A stretch of DNA of 64,000 nucleotides. Source: Streptomyces sp. NBC_00683. GTDB lineage: Bacteria > Actinomycetota > Actinomycetes > Streptomycetales > Streptomycetaceae. Each line of letters begins with the position of its first letter. Within the stretch, counting starts at the first letter, position 1. The notes beneath the pieces are model-generated. The model was not told the origin of the DNA, did no database searches, and saw only the letters and a list, made by a program, of their open reading frames with translations. The stretch covers positions 4,340,001-4,404,000 of the forward strand of contig NZ_CP109013.1 in assembly GCF_036226745.1 (NCBI RefSeq). The letters are read 5' to 3'. Of the stretch, positions 47,365 through 56,552 are shown piece by piece. A program made the translations under genes and the position numbers.

Positions 47365-47397
47365 TTGTCCACAGGCCGGTTCCCGGAGTTGTCCACA
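47365..47397 (+). promoter_or_regulatory. Pair of exact DnaA boxes
   Basis: TTGTCCACA at 47365-47373 and again at 47389-47397, same orientation, 24 bp apart, in the 144-bp gap before the DUF2252 gene. Confidence 0.6.
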
Positions 47398-47486
47398 GGG
47401 GCAGACGGCCGTCGCGGGACAGCTGTACCGTCGTCCGCAGTTGATGTTGGACGAACGGGTCGACAAGGCGGGGGAGGCGGCGCTCC

Positions 47487-48944
47487 ATGAGTGAAATCGA
47501 TGCGACGGTGCCGGTACAGCGGGCGGCAGCGGCAGGTGCGCGCATTCCGGTCGTGCCCGGGTTTGCGCAGCGTGTGGCGACAGGTGCCTCGTCGGCGTCG
47601 GACGGGGAATCTCCGAAGGCTGCGGGCAAGGCGCTGCGGGCCACGGTTCCGCGGGCCTCGCACAGCTCCCTGGTCCTTCCGGCCGGCCGGCCGGACGCGG
47701 TGCAGGCGGTCGAGGAGTCGAACCGCGGCAGGGTGCCCGGCCTCACGCCGATCCGGGTGGGGCGGATGGCCGCCACACCGTTCGCCTTCATGCGCGGCTC
47801 GGCCGGGCTGATGGCCCACGACCTCATGGGTACACCGGTCACGGGTGTGGGCGCACAGCTCTGCGGCGACGCGCATGCGGCCAACTTCGGGCTGTACGGC
47901 GATGCCCGCGGCAGCCTCGTCATCGATCTGAACGACTTCGACGAGACCGTCTTCGGCCCGTGGGAGTGGGACCTCAAGCGGCTTGCCACCTCGCTGGTGC
48001 TCGCGGGCCGCGAAGCCGGTGCGGACGAGGACACCTGCCGTCAGGGCGCGTACGACACGGTGGGTGCCTACCGTCGCACCATGCGCCTGCTGGCCGCGCT
48101 GCCCGCACTCGACGCCTGGAACGCCATCGCGGACGAGGAGCTCGTCTCGCACACCGATGCCCGGGACCTGCTCGGGACGCTGGAGCGGGTCTCGGCGAAG
48201 GCCCGTAACAACACGAGTGCCCGCTTCGCCGCCAGGTCCACGGAGGACTCCGAGGACGGCGGACGGCGCTTCGTCGACGCGCCGCCGGTGCTGCGCCGGG
48301 TGCCGGACGCGGAGGCCGCCGCGGTCGCGGCGGGCCTGCACGATTACCTCGGCACGATTTCGGAGGACCGCGTTCCGCTGCTGGCCCGGTACGCGATCCA
48401 CGATGTGGCGTTCCGGGTGGTGGGGACGGGCAGCGTGGGCACCCGGTCGTACGTGGTGCTGCTGCTGGATCACCGGGGTGAGCCGCTGGTCCTGCAGGTC
48501 AAGGAGGCCCGGCCCTCCGCGTTGGCGCCCTATCTCCCGCAGGCCGGCTTCGATGTGCCGGACGTGGTGCACGAGGGGCGCCGGGTGGTGCTCGGGCAGA
48601 AGCGGATGCAGGTCGTCAGCGACATATTGCTCGGTTGGACAGAGGTCGACGGCAGGCCCTTCCAGGTACGGCAGTTCAGGAATCGCAAGGGCAGCGTGGA
48701 CCCGGCCGCTCTCGCCGCGGACCAGGTCGACGACTACGGACGGATGACGGGCGCGCTGCTGGCCAGGGCCCATGCGCACAGTGCCGATCCCCGTCTGCTC
48801 GCTGGCTACTGCGGGAAGAACGCAGAGCTGGACGAGGCGGTGGCCGATTTCGCGGTGACGTACGCGGACAGGACCGAGGCGGACCACGCCGAGCTCGTAC
48901 GGGCCGTCGGGGCCGGGCGGATAGCCGCCGAGCTCGGCGTATGA
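47487..48944 (+). CDS. DUF2252 family protein
   Basis: 485-aa soluble protein of the DUF2252 family, with distant kinase-like features. It contains GRMAATPFAFMRGSAGLMAHDL, the motif CGDAHAANFGLYGD, which resembles a catalytic loop, and VIDLNDFDETVFGPWEWDLKR, which resembles a metal-binding DFD. A K-containing strand (LVLQVKEARPSAL) follows. This fits an aminoglycoside-phosphotransferase/CotH-like fold, but the substrate is unknown. ATG at 47487 after GGGGAGG. Confidence 0.88.
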   Translation: MSEIDATVPVQRAAAAGARIPVVPGFAQRVATGASSASDGESPKAAGKALRATVPRASHSSLVLPAGRPDAVQAVEESNRGRVPGLTPIRVGRMAATPFAFMRGSAGLMAHDLMGTPVTGVGAQLCGDAHAANFGLYGDARGSLVIDLNDFDETVFGPWEWDLKRLATSLVLAGREAGADEDTCRQGAYDTVGAYRRTMRLLAALPALDAWNAIADEELVSHTDARDLLGTLERVSAKARNNTSARFAARSTEDSEDGGRRFVDAPPVLRRVPDAEAAAVAAGLHDYLGTISEDRVPLLARYAIHDVAFRVVGTGSVGTRSYVVLLLDHRGEPLVLQVKEARPSALAPYLPQAGFDVPDVVHEGRRVVLGQKRMQVVSDILLGWTEVDGRPFQVRQFRNRKGSVDPAALAADQVDDYGRMTGALLARAHAHSADPRLLAGYCGKNAELDEAVADFAVTYADRTEADHAELVRAVGAGRIAAELGV

Positions 48945-49002
48945 GGGGCTTGCAGACGACCGCGGGTCCTCGGTGTGCGGGCCGTGGCCATACGCTGGAC
49001 GG

Positions 49003-50028
49003 GTGACCGACGAAGCCGCCGGGGTGCCGACCACCCGGAACGACGAAGACCGGCAGAACCACGCCCGGCAGGACGAGCCGTATGCCGCGCCCGACACGTC
49101 GCAGGGCGGCCTGCAGGGTGATGCGTACGACGCACCGCAGGCCGATCAGCACGATGCCGGCACGGCTGACTCCGACGCGAGTAATTCCGGTGAGGCTGAT
49201 TCCGGTGCGGCTGGTTCCAGCGCGGCCGGTGACGCGGCGGATGCAGCCGGTGCGCCCCGGCCCGAGGAGCGGCTTGCCAAAGCCGTCCGGGTGGCCGAGC
49301 AGGCGCTGATCGAGTTCGAGATCGCGGTGGAGACCTTCCGGGTGGAGGTCGAGAACTTCTCCCGGCTGCATCACCAGAAGCTCGGCCCGATGTACGCGCG
49401 CCTGGACGAGCTCGATGCGCAGATCGCGGAGGCGCGGGCCGCGAAGTCCGGTGATCCGGAGGATCTGCGCAAGGCTCAGGAGGCCCGGGCGATCGTCATG
49501 CCGATGCCGGGGGTCGACGAGCTGTTCCACGACTGGATGGACTCCGACGGTCTTTCACCCGAGGCCGCGGCCATGCTCACGGAGCAGCCGGTCCGGCCTC
49601 CGAAGCGGGTCAGGCCAAGCGAGGAGGCGCGCAAGCTCTATCGCGAGCTGGCCCGCAAGGCGCACCCGGATCTGGCACCGGACGAGAAGGAGCGGGCACG
49701 CCGCGATGAGTTCATCGCCCGCGTCAACGCTGCCTACGGCCGTGGAGATGTGGAGCTGCTGAAGGAGCTGGCCGGGGAATGGGCGGCGGGTCCGGTGGCA
49801 CCTGAGCTCCGGCTCAGCGAGAGCGAGGAGCTCTACGCCCGTCTGGACTGGCTCAGCAGGCGTAAGGAACTGCTCACGGTTCTTGCCAGGGAGCTGGAGG
49901 ACAGCGCGATCGGTTCGATGCTGCGGATGGCTCCGGACGATCCCGACCGGCTTCTCGAGGACATCGGCGAGAAGCTGCTGGGCGAGGTGTCCCAGCGTGA
50001 GGCCGAGCTGGCGGGCCTGGTGCAGTAG
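49003..50028 (+). CDS. J-domain-like protein with coiled coil
   Basis: 341-aa protein. The first 85 residues are disordered and rich in Asp/Ala/Gln. A helical coiled-coil-like region (about 85-165) precedes a J-domain-like segment with RKLYRELARKAHPDLAPDEKERA, including the HPD motif, and FIARVNAAYGRGD. A C-terminal helical part follows. The J-like segment is internal, not N-terminal, so this is not a classical DnaJ and has no Gly/Phe or zinc region. It may recruit DnaK locally. GTG start at 49003. Confidence 0.8.
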   Translation: MTDEAAGVPTTRNDEDRQNHARQDEPYAAPDTSQGGLQGDAYDAPQADQHDAGTADSDASNSGEADSGAAGSSAAGDAADAAGAPRPEERLAKAVRVAEQALIEFEIAVETFRVEVENFSRLHHQKLGPMYARLDELDAQIAEARAAKSGDPEDLRKAQEARAIVMPMPGVDELFHDWMDSDGLSPEAAAMLTEQPVRPPKRVRPSEEARKLYRELARKAHPDLAPDEKERARRDEFIARVNAAYGRGDVELLKELAGEWAAGPVAPELRLSESEELYARLDWLSRRKELLTVLARELEDSAIGSMLRMAPDDPDRLLEDIGEKLLGEVSQREAELAGLVQ

Positions 50029-50074
50029 CGTTTCCGGTAACTCTGGCGCGTTTGTACGAGAGAAGGCATGACCC

Positions 50075-50419
50075 ATGAATTTCGCCCCACTGCCCTCTGT
50101 GGATATCGCGGCAGTGCCGTCGGACGGCTTCGTGCTGGACGTCCGGGAGGACGACGAGTGGTCGGCCGGGCATGTCGAGGGTGCGCTGCACATTCCCATG
50201 AGTGACTTCGTGGCCCGGTTCGGTGAGCTGACCGAGGCGGCCGACGACGGGCGGCGCGTGCATGTGATGTGCCGGGTCGGCGGCCGGTCCGCACAGGTCA
50301 CCCAGTACTTGGTGCAGCAGGGGATCGACGCGGTGAACATCGACGGCGGAATGCTCGCCTGGGACGGCGCGGGGCGGCCGATGGTCACCGACAACGGCAC
50401 CGCGGCCTTCGTTCTCTGA
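50075..50419 (+). CDS. Single-domain rhodanese-like protein
   Basis: 114-aa rhodanese with active-site Cys in MCRVGGRS and the entry motif VLDVREDDEWSAGHVEGALHIP. It handles persulfide sulfur; the physiological acceptor is unknown. ATG start; the 46-bp gap from the J-domain-like gene allows co-transcription. A strong hairpin follows. Confidence 0.93.
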   Translation: MNFAPLPSVDIAAVPSDGFVLDVREDDEWSAGHVEGALHIPMSDFVARFGELTEAADDGRRVHVMCRVGGRSAQVTQYLVQQGIDAVNIDGGMLAWDGAGRPMVTDNGTAAFVL

Positions 50420-50460
50420 GGCCCCTTCTCCGACGTTCCCTGAACGCTCTCCAGCTGTTT

Positions 50461-50506
50461 GTGAATGAGGACCGAGCGGCCGGTGGGCTGCTCGGTCCTC
50501 ATTCAC
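50461..50506. terminator. Bidirectional terminator, rhodanese / paaE
   Basis: 16-bp perfect stem, GTGAATGAGGACCGAG with its complement, and a 14-nt loop, between the 3' ends of the convergent genes. Confidence 0.85.
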
Positions 50507-50615
50507 GTTCTGGCCTGACGGCTCTGGTTCAGCGGTTCGCGTTGCTGCGGTACAGCGGGCAGGTAGTTCAGTCGGCAGGCAGTTCAGCCGGTAAGAGGCT
50601 CAGCACGGCAGAGCC

Positions 50616-51677
50616 TCAGCGGTCGAAGTCGAGCTCGACCTTCGGGGTTAGCGGGTGCGACTGGCAGGCCAGCACGAACCCCGCCCCGGTCTCCTCCGGC
50701 TCCAGCGCGAAATTGCGGTCCATCCTCACTTCGCCCGAGACCAGGAAGGCCCGGCAGGTGCCGCACACTCCGCCCTTGCAGGCATAGGGGGCGTCCGAGC
50801 GGCTCCGCAGGACCGTCTCCAGGAGTGATTCGCCGTCCTGCACGGGCCAGCTGCCCGAGCGGCCGTCGAGGGTCGCCGTGAGCGTGCTGTCAGCCGGTGT
50901 GGTGGCCCGGGTGACGGACGGTGTCGCCGTTCCCTCGTCGGCGACGTGGAAGATCTCCTGGTGGATACGGGCCCGGTCGACGCCGAGCTCCCGCAGCGCA
51001 CCTTCCGCGCCACGGACCAGGCCGAACGGACCGCACAGGAACCAGCCGTCCACGTCGGGCACCGAGAGGACCGCGGGCAGCAGCCCGGTGAGCCGCTCGC
51101 GGTCCAGCCGGCCGGAGGGGAGCCCGGCCGCCTGCTCCTCCCGGGACAGCGCCGTCACCAGGTGGAAGCGGTCCGGATAACGGTCCTTGAGGTCGGCCAC
51201 CTCGTCCAGGAACATCGTCGACGCCGCCGTACGGTCACTGCGGATCAGGCAGAAGCGCGCAGCGGGTTCCCTGGCCAGCAGCGTCGCCGCGATCGACAGC
51301 ACCGGTGTAATGCCGCTGCCGCCGACGATCGCCGCGAAGTTGCCGGGGCGCGGGTCGAGCACGAAGCGGCCCATCGGGGCCATCGCCTCCACCTGGTCCC
51401 CGACGGCCAGTTCCTTGAGCGCGTACGTGGAGAAGGCACCACCGTCGACCATGCGGATGCCCACCCGGAGCACCGGTTCGCCAGGCTCCTGGACGGCCGG
51501 TGCGCAGATCGAGTACGACCGGCGGATCTCCTCGCCGTCGGCGCTGTAGCGCACGTTGAGGTGCTGGCCGGGGCTGTGACGGAAGGTCTCGCGCAGCTCG
51601 GGCGGCACGGCGAAGGTGACAGCCACCGCATCGTCCGTGATCCGTTCGATGGCGCTGACCCGGAGCGGATGGAACAT
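50616..51677 (-). CDS. paaE: Phenylacetyl-CoA epoxidase reductase subunit PaaE
   Basis: 353-aa NAD(P)H:ferredoxin-type reductase that passes electrons to the PaaA di-iron site. The FAD domain has RRSYSICAP, the NAD domain has GGSGITPVLSIAATLLA, and a C-terminal plant-type [2Fe-2S] domain has CKGGVCGTC plus a distal Cys (VLACQ). Final gene of paaABCDE; its ATG lies directly after the paaD stop. Confidence 0.95.
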   Translation of the reverse strand: MFHPLRVSAIERITDDAVAVTFAVPPELRETFRHSPGQHLNVRYSADGEEIRRSYSICAPAVQEPGEPVLRVGIRMVDGGAFSTYALKELAVGDQVEAMAPMGRFVLDPRPGNFAAIVGGSGITPVLSIAATLLAREPAARFCLIRSDRTAASTMFLDEVADLKDRYPDRFHLVTALSREEQAAGLPSGRLDRERLTGLLPAVLSVPDVDGWFLCGPFGLVRGAEGALRELGVDRARIHQEIFHVADEGTATPSVTRATTPADSTLTATLDGRSGSWPVQDGESLLETVLRSRSDAPYACKGGVCGTCRAFLVSGEVRMDRNFALEPEETGAGFVLACQSHPLTPKVELDFDR

Positions 51678-52175
51678 CTACAACTCCTTGAAGTGGTCGA
51701 ACGGTTCGCGGCAGTCGACGCAGCGGCGCAGTGCCTTGCACGCGGTGGAGGAGAAGCGGCTCAGCAGTTCCGTATCGGTGGAACCGCAGTGCGGGCAGCG
51801 CACCGCGAGGGTCAGCGGCACCGGTCCGCCCGGCCCGCCTCCGGGTCGGGGTGGCGCGATGCCGAACTCGGCGAGCTTGCGCCGGCCCTCGTCGCTGATG
51901 TCGTCCGTCGACCAGGCCGGGGCGAGGACGGTCACCACGGAGACCTCGGCCACGCCGTGCTCGTGAAGCACTCGCTCGATATCGGCGGACATCGCCTCGA
52001 TCGCCGGGCAGCCGGTATAGGTCGGAGTGAGCTGCACGGTGACGCTGTCCGGGCCGTCCATCCGCACGCCGCGGAGCACACCGAGCTCGTCCAGGGTGAT
52101 GACCGGCAGCTCGGGGTCGGGCACGGAGCCCGCGAGCCGGTGGAGCTCCGCCTCCAGCAGGGTCTCGGTCACCAT
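51678..52175 (-). CDS. paaD: Phenylacetyl-CoA epoxidase subunit PaaD
   Basis: 165-aa protein with the DUF59/MIP18-like domain (VPDPELPVITLDELG, YTGCPAIEAM), related to Fe-S assembly factors. A C-terminal zinc ribbon (CPHCGSTDT, CKALRRCVDC) follows. It is needed for epoxidase maturation but is not part of the purified complex. ATG 52175 or GTG 52172, both overlapping the paaC stop. Confidence 0.94.
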   Translation of the reverse strand: MVTETLLEAELHRLAGSVPDPELPVITLDELGVLRGVRMDGPDSVTVQLTPTYTGCPAIEAMSADIERVLHEHGVAEVSVVTVLAPAWSTDDISDEGRRKLAEFGIAPPRPGGGPGGPVPLTLAVRCPHCGSTDTELLSRFSSTACKALRRCVDCREPFDHFKEL

Positions 52176-52870
52176 GACGCCCCCGGGTGGCTGCGGTGCA
52201 GGTGCTGCATCTCGGCGAGCATCCGCCCGAACGGCTCGGTGTGCAGACCTTGCCGGCCCGCTCCCGCCGTCCACGCTCCGGACTGCGGGCCGGACGGGAG
52301 CGTCAGCGTGGCCCGCTCGACCACGGAGGTGATGGCCGACAGCCAGCTGCTCTGCAGGGCCTCCCAGTCGGCATCGACTCCCTCGACGGGCTGGAACAGC
52401 TCACCGGTGAACCGCCACAGCGTGTCCAGGCCGCGCTGCATGCGCTCATGGCTCTCCGCCGTGCCGTCGCCGAGCCGCAGGACCCACTGCTCCGCGTGGT
52501 CGCGGTGGTAGGCGACCTCCTTGACGGCCTTCGCCGCGAGGTCCGCGAACTCGCCCCCGCCCGCGGCCAGCTGCTCGTAGAGCAGGTGCTGGTAGACGGA
52601 GAAGTAGAGCTGGCGGGCGATGGTGTGGGCGAAGTCGCCGTTCGGCTGCTCGACGAGCTGGAGGTTGCGGAAGGAGCGCTCCTCGCGGAGAAAGGCCAGC
52701 TCGTCCTCGTCGCCGACGAACGAGAGCAGCAGTCTGGCCTGCCCCAACAGGTCCAGGGCGATGTTGGCCAGGGCTACTTCCTCCTCCAGGACGGGGGCAT
52801 GCCCCGCCCACTCCCCCAGCCGGTGCGAGAGCACCAGCGCGTCGTCGCCGAGGGCGAGAGCCGCGGTCAC
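52169..52870 (-). CDS. paaC: Phenylacetyl-CoA epoxidase structural subunit PaaC
   Basis: 233-aa ferritin-like subunit that pairs with PaaA but lacks the di-iron ligand set. Typical segments are LSHRLGEWAGHAPVLEEEVALANIALDLLGQARLL and VKEVAYHRDHAEQWVLRLGDGT. GTG at 52870 overlaps paaB as GTGA. The frame is open upstream but there it only shadows paaB. Confidence 0.95.
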   Translation of the reverse strand: MTAALALGDDALVLSHRLGEWAGHAPVLEEEVALANIALDLLGQARLLLSFVGDEDELAFLREERSFRNLQLVEQPNGDFAHTIARQLYFSVYQHLLYEQLAAGGGEFADLAAKAVKEVAYHRDHAEQWVLRLGDGTAESHERMQRGLDTLWRFTGELFQPVEGVDADWEALQSSWLSAITSVVERATLTLPSGPQSGAWTAGAGRQGLHTEPFGRMLAEMQHLHRSHPGASW

Positions 52871-53157
52871 AGGTGCTTCACCCCTTCGGGGATCTCGTAG
52901 AACGTGGGGTGGCGGTAGGGCTTGTCCCCGGCGGGTTCGAAGAAAGAGTCCTTCTCGTCCGGCGAGGAAGCGGTGATCTCGGTCGAGGGAACTACCCAGA
53001 TGGAGACGCCCTCCGAGCGGCGTGTGTACAGATCGCGTGCGTTGCGCAGGGCCATCTCCGCGTCCGGCGCGTGCAGGCTGCCTGCGTGGGTGTGGGAGAG
53101 CCCGCGGCGTGAGCGCACGAACACCTCCCACAGCGGCCAGTCGGTCGAGCTGCTCAT
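52867..53157 (-). CDS. paaB: Phenylacetyl-CoA epoxidase subunit PaaB
   Basis: 96-aa small subunit that bridges PaaAC dimers. [20 protein letters not shown] and the closing [13 protein letters not shown] match the family over the full length. ATG overlaps the paaA stop (ATGA). Confidence 0.95.
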   Translation of the reverse strand: MSSSTDWPLWEVFVRSRRGLSHTHAGSLHAPDAEMALRNARDLYTRRSEGVSIWVVPSTEITASSPDEKDSFFEPAGDKPYRHPTFYEIPEGVKHL

Positions 53158-54173
53158 GCTGTTGCCTCCCCGGGCTCTGCGCTTGCTCCGGATGCCCCGG
53201 GCTTTGCTGCGTGCTTGTCTGCGTATGCCGCTGCCGCGTCCCGGACCCAGGCGCCCTCTTCGTGGGCCGTGCGTCGCTGGGCGAGCCGTTCTTCGTTGCA
53301 GGGGCCGTTGCCCTTGAGGACCTCCTGGAACTCCGTCCAGTCGATCGCTCCGTAGTCGTGCTGTCCGAGCTCCTCGTTCCACCGGATGTCGGGGTCCGGG
53401 AGGGTGAGGCCCAACGCCTGTGCCTGCGGGACGCAGATGTCCACGAAGCGCCGGCGCAGCTCGTCGTTGGAGTGCCGCTTGATCTTCCAGGCCATCGACT
53501 GTTCCGAGTGCGCCGAGGCGTCATCGGGCGGGCCGAACATCATCAGTGAGGGCCACCACCAGCGGTTCACCGCGTCCTGGGCCATCTCGTGCTGGGCGGC
53601 GGTGCCCCGGCTGAGGGCGAGGAGCAGCTCGTACCCCTGGCGCTGGTGGAAGGACTCCTCCTTGCAGATCCGGACCATCGCCCGCGCATACGGGCCGTAG
53701 GAGCAGCGGCACAGCGGGACCTGGTTGGTGATTGCGGCGCCGTCGACCAGCCAGCCGATCGCACCGACGTCGGCCCAGGTCAGCGTCGGGTAGTTGAAGA
53801 TCGACGAGTATCGCTGGCGGCCCGCATGGAGTTTGTCGAGCAGCTCCTCGCGGCTGGTGCCGAGCGTCTCGGCGGCGCTGTACAGGTACAGCCCGTGGCC
53901 GGCCTCGTCCTGCACCTTTGCCATCAGGATCGCCTTGCGGCGCAGCGAGGGTGCGCGGGTGATCCAGTTGGCCTCGGGCTGCATGCCGATGATTTCGGAG
54001 TGCGCGTGCTGGGCCATCTGGCGGACCAGTGAGGCCCTGTAGGCGTCCGGCATCCAGTCCCGCGGCTCGATCCGGTCGTCGGCTGCCACCGCGGCGTCGA
54101 ATGCCGCGGCGCGCGCCGCGTCCGCCGTGCCTGCCGTCCCCTGCGTCGTCTGGTCCGCAGTCACTGCCGCCAT
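53154..54173 (-). CDS. paaA: Phenylacetyl-CoA epoxidase catalytic subunit PaaA
   Basis: 339-aa di-iron monooxygenase that forms the ring 1,2-epoxide of phenylacetyl-CoA. Ferritin-like helices carry the ligands in [15 protein letters not shown] and [14 protein letters not shown]. The first 35 residues are an Ala/Thr-rich leader. ATG at 54173 after GGAG. It heads paaABCDE. A TetR-type palindrome lies 17-30 bp upstream of the start. Confidence 0.96.
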   Translation of the reverse strand: MAAVTADQTTQGTAGTADAARAAAFDAAVAADDRIEPRDWMPDAYRASLVRQMAQHAHSEIIGMQPEANWITRAPSLRRKAILMAKVQDEAGHGLYLYSAAETLGTSREELLDKLHAGRQRYSSIFNYPTLTWADVGAIGWLVDGAAITNQVPLCRCSYGPYARAMVRICKEESFHQRQGYELLLALSRGTAAQHEMAQDAVNRWWWPSLMMFGPPDDASAHSEQSMAWKIKRHSNDELRRRFVDICVPQAQALGLTLPDPDIRWNEELGQHDYGAIDWTEFQEVLKGNGPCNEERLAQRRTAHEEGAWVRDAAAAYADKHAAKPGASGASAEPGEATA

Positions 54174-54189
54174 CCCGCACTCCCTACCG

Positions 54190-54203
54190 ACCGATCGTTC
54201 GGT
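54190..54203. promoter_or_regulatory. PaaR-type operator at paaA
   Basis: ACCGATCGTTCGGT, the reverse complement of ACCGAACGATCGGT found at the paaN/tetR promoter. It fits the actinobacterial PaaR half-sites ACCG..CGGT and lies in the paaA leader. Confidence 0.8.
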
Positions 54204-54248
54204 TCATTGACTTCAATGGTGAGTCGGAGGCCCGTAGGGTGTCAACCC

Positions 54249-54257
54249 TGTGGATAA
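54249..54257 (-). promoter_or_regulatory. Exact DnaA-box-like 9-mer
   Basis: TGTGGATAA (inverted TTATCCACA) in the divergent paaA/DUF5819 promoter region. Confidence 0.5.
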
Positions 54258-54288
54258 CTGAGTGGTGATCGATGGCGATCGGGGCGGG

Positions 54289-55284
54289 ATGGATTCGGAC
54301 CACGGTGGGCACGCCGGAAGCGAGAAGAAGCTCGCCTGGCCGGAGGCGGTGGGTCATCCGGAAACCGGTCCGGACGGGGAGCCGTACGCCGCCGCCACGC
54401 ACCCCGACAGCGGGGACGAAGACGCGGGTGCCGGATCGGCGGAGATACCCGGCACCGGGGCAGGCCGCCCGCCGAACACGGCGGTGGATGGCGCACCCGG
54501 TGCAGCCCCCGCACCCGGCACCGCGCCCGCCGTCGCACCCGGCGCGGATCCCGAGCCGGCACCCGGCACCGCCTTCGCAGTCGGTGCGGATCCGGGGCAG
54601 CCTCCCAGGCCGAGCGGCGGAATAGCCGCGCTCTCGCTTCCGTACCAGGTCACCGCAGCACTGGCACTGTCCGTCATCGGGCTCCTGGCCGTCGGACACC
54701 TGGCCATGGTGTTCCTGCACGTCGCACCGTCCAACACGCTGACGAAGCAGCACGGCGAGACGGTCGACGACTGGGTCTACCCGGAGTTCGAGCAGAACTG
54801 GAAGCTGTTCGCTCCCAATCCGCTCCAGCAGAACGTCGCCGTGCACGTACGGGCCGAGATCGCCGGCGCCGACGGCCGACGCACCACGCGCTGGATGAGC
54901 CTTTCCGGCGAGGACGGCGAGGCGATACGCGGAAACCCCCTCCCCAGTCACGTCCACCAGAACGAGCTCCGCCGTGCCTGGGACTTCTACGTGGGATCCC
55001 ACGACAACGAGAACCGTCCCAACGGTCTGCGCGGCGAGCTCTCCGAGCGCTACATCCGCCGGATCGTGATGCTGCGCCTCATCGACGACAACTACGCAGG
55101 CACGGTCGAACGCATCCAGGTGCGGTCCGCCGTGCGTTCCGTCGGGGCGCCGCCGTGGAGCAACGAGAAGATCAGCACCAAGCCGAACTACCGGGTGCTC
55201 CCATGGTGGACAGTCACCTCGGACGATCTCCCCGAGTCGGACACAGCTGACCGGGCAGCACAGGGCGAGGAGGCGGAGAAGTGA
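54289..55284 (+). CDS. DUF5819 family membrane protein
   Basis: 331-aa protein with about 110 disordered Ala/Pro/Gly residues (repeats of PGTAPAVAPGADPEPAPGT type), one transmembrane helix near 120-142 (LALSVIGLLAVGHLAMVFLH), and a conserved outside domain. The motif FEQNWKLFAPNPLQQN and the closing YRVLPWWTV are typical. It is co-translated with an HTTM protein (GTGA overlap), a partnership seen widely in actinobacteria; the process is unknown. ATG 54289 or GTG 54262. Confidence 0.82.
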   Translation: MDSDHGGHAGSEKKLAWPEAVGHPETGPDGEPYAAATHPDSGDEDAGAGSAEIPGTGAGRPPNTAVDGAPGAAPAPGTAPAVAPGADPEPAPGTAFAVGADPGQPPRPSGGIAALSLPYQVTAALALSVIGLLAVGHLAMVFLHVAPSNTLTKQHGETVDDWVYPEFEQNWKLFAPNPLQQNVAVHVRAEIAGADGRRTTRWMSLSGEDGEAIRGNPLPSHVHQNELRRAWDFYVGSHDNENRPNGLRGELSERYIRRIVMLRLIDDNYAGTVERIQVRSAVRSVGAPPWSNEKISTKPNYRVLPWWTVTSDDLPESDTADRAAQGEEAEK

Positions 55285-56552
55285 GCGCACCCACCTCTCG
55301 GATCCGGAAGAACGCAGGGGATGCCGACCGTCTCGCCCGTGGCATCCAGCGGGTCACCGCTTCGCCCCTCGGCGCGTACCAGAGCGCCGTCGTCCGGATC
55401 GGTGTCTCCGCCACATATCTGCTGTTCCTGCTGCGTGAGCTGCCGCACCGCCAAGAGCTGTACGGCCCCGACGGCCCCTGGCGCTGGGACATGGCCCGGC
55501 AGCTCATCGACAGCAACGAAGCCTTCACCGTCCTCATGTGGTCCGACAGCGCGCTCTGGTTCGAGTCCGTGTACGCGCTCACGCTGCTGTCGGCCGCGCT
55601 CCTGATGATCGGGTGGCGCACCCGCGTCACGTCCGTCCTCTTCATGGTCGGGGTCCTCTCGCTGCAGAACCGCAGCATCTTCATGGGCGACGGCGGCGAC
55701 AACGTCATCCACCTGATGGCCGTCTATCTGGTGCTGACGCGCTGTGCGCGCGTCTGGTCGCTGGATGCGCGCCGTGCGGCACGGAACGCCGCCCGGGCCG
55801 CGGAGGGCCGCACTCCGGTCCGGGACGTGGCGGGTCCGGTCCTCTGGGCCGCGGCCGGCCCCGTCCTGCTCGTGGCCTCGTTGATGGACGGTTTCGGCGG
55901 CACGTGGTGGCTGCAGTCGCTCCTGTGGGTGCTGTGGCTCGGGAACGCCGGCTGGTGGCTGGTGAACCGCTACGCACCCGACCGTGAGCTGCGCACGCTG
56001 CTCGACGTCGTGGCCAACCTCGCCCACAGCGCCGCCCTCGTCGTGATCATGGCCGAGGTCTGCCTGATCTACGCGACCGCCGGCTGGTACAAGATCCAGG
56101 GCTCGCGCTGGCAGGACGGCACCGCGCTCTACTACCCGCTCAAGCTCGACTACTTCACGCCGTGGCCAGAACTGTCGGGTCTTCTCGCGTCCAATGCCCT
56201 GGCCGTCATGGTGCTGACGTACGCCACGGTCATCGTGCAGGTCGCCTTCCCCTTCACCTTGTTCAACCGCCGGGTCAAGAACGTCCTGCTGGTGGTCATG
56301 ATCGGTGAGCACGCCGGCATCGCCGTCCTGCTGGGCCTGCCGTTCTTCTCGATGGCGATGATCGCGGCGGACGCCGTCTTCCTGCCGACCGTCTTCCTGG
56401 TGTGGCTGGGAGCCAGGGTGACGCGCGGCCGGCAGCGGCTGTTCTCGCGCCCGGCGGGCACGCCCGTGCTGCCCGGGCAGCGGCAGCCGGGCGGTCAGGA
56501 GCAGGAGGCCCCGCAGCACGGCGGTGGCGGTGGCCATACGCTCGTCGGGTGA
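55281..56552 (+). CDS. HTTM-domain membrane protein
   Basis: 423-aa polytopic protein with the horizontally transferred transmembrane (HTTM) domain related to vitamin K-dependent gamma-carboxylase. Segments include RIGVSATYLLFLLRELPHR, QNRSIFMGDGGDNVIHLMA and the core YATAGWYKIQGSRWQDGTALYY. About eight helices. The carboxylase activity of bacterial members is unproven. It overlaps both neighbours by 4 nt. Confidence 0.88.
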   Translation: MSAPTSRIRKNAGDADRLARGIQRVTASPLGAYQSAVVRIGVSATYLLFLLRELPHRQELYGPDGPWRWDMARQLIDSNEAFTVLMWSDSALWFESVYALTLLSAALLMIGWRTRVTSVLFMVGVLSLQNRSIFMGDGGDNVIHLMAVYLVLTRCARVWSLDARRAARNAARAAEGRTPVRDVAGPVLWAAAGPVLLVASLMDGFGGTWWLQSLLWVLWLGNAGWWLVNRYAPDRELRTLLDVVANLAHSAALVVIMAEVCLIYATAGWYKIQGSRWQDGTALYYPLKLDYFTPWPELSGLLASNALAVMVLTYATVIVQVAFPFTLFNRRVKNVLLVVMIGEHAGIAVLLGLPFFSMAMIAADAVFLPTVFLVWLGARVTRGRQRLFSRPAGTPVLPGQRQPGGQEQEAPQHGGGGGHTLVG

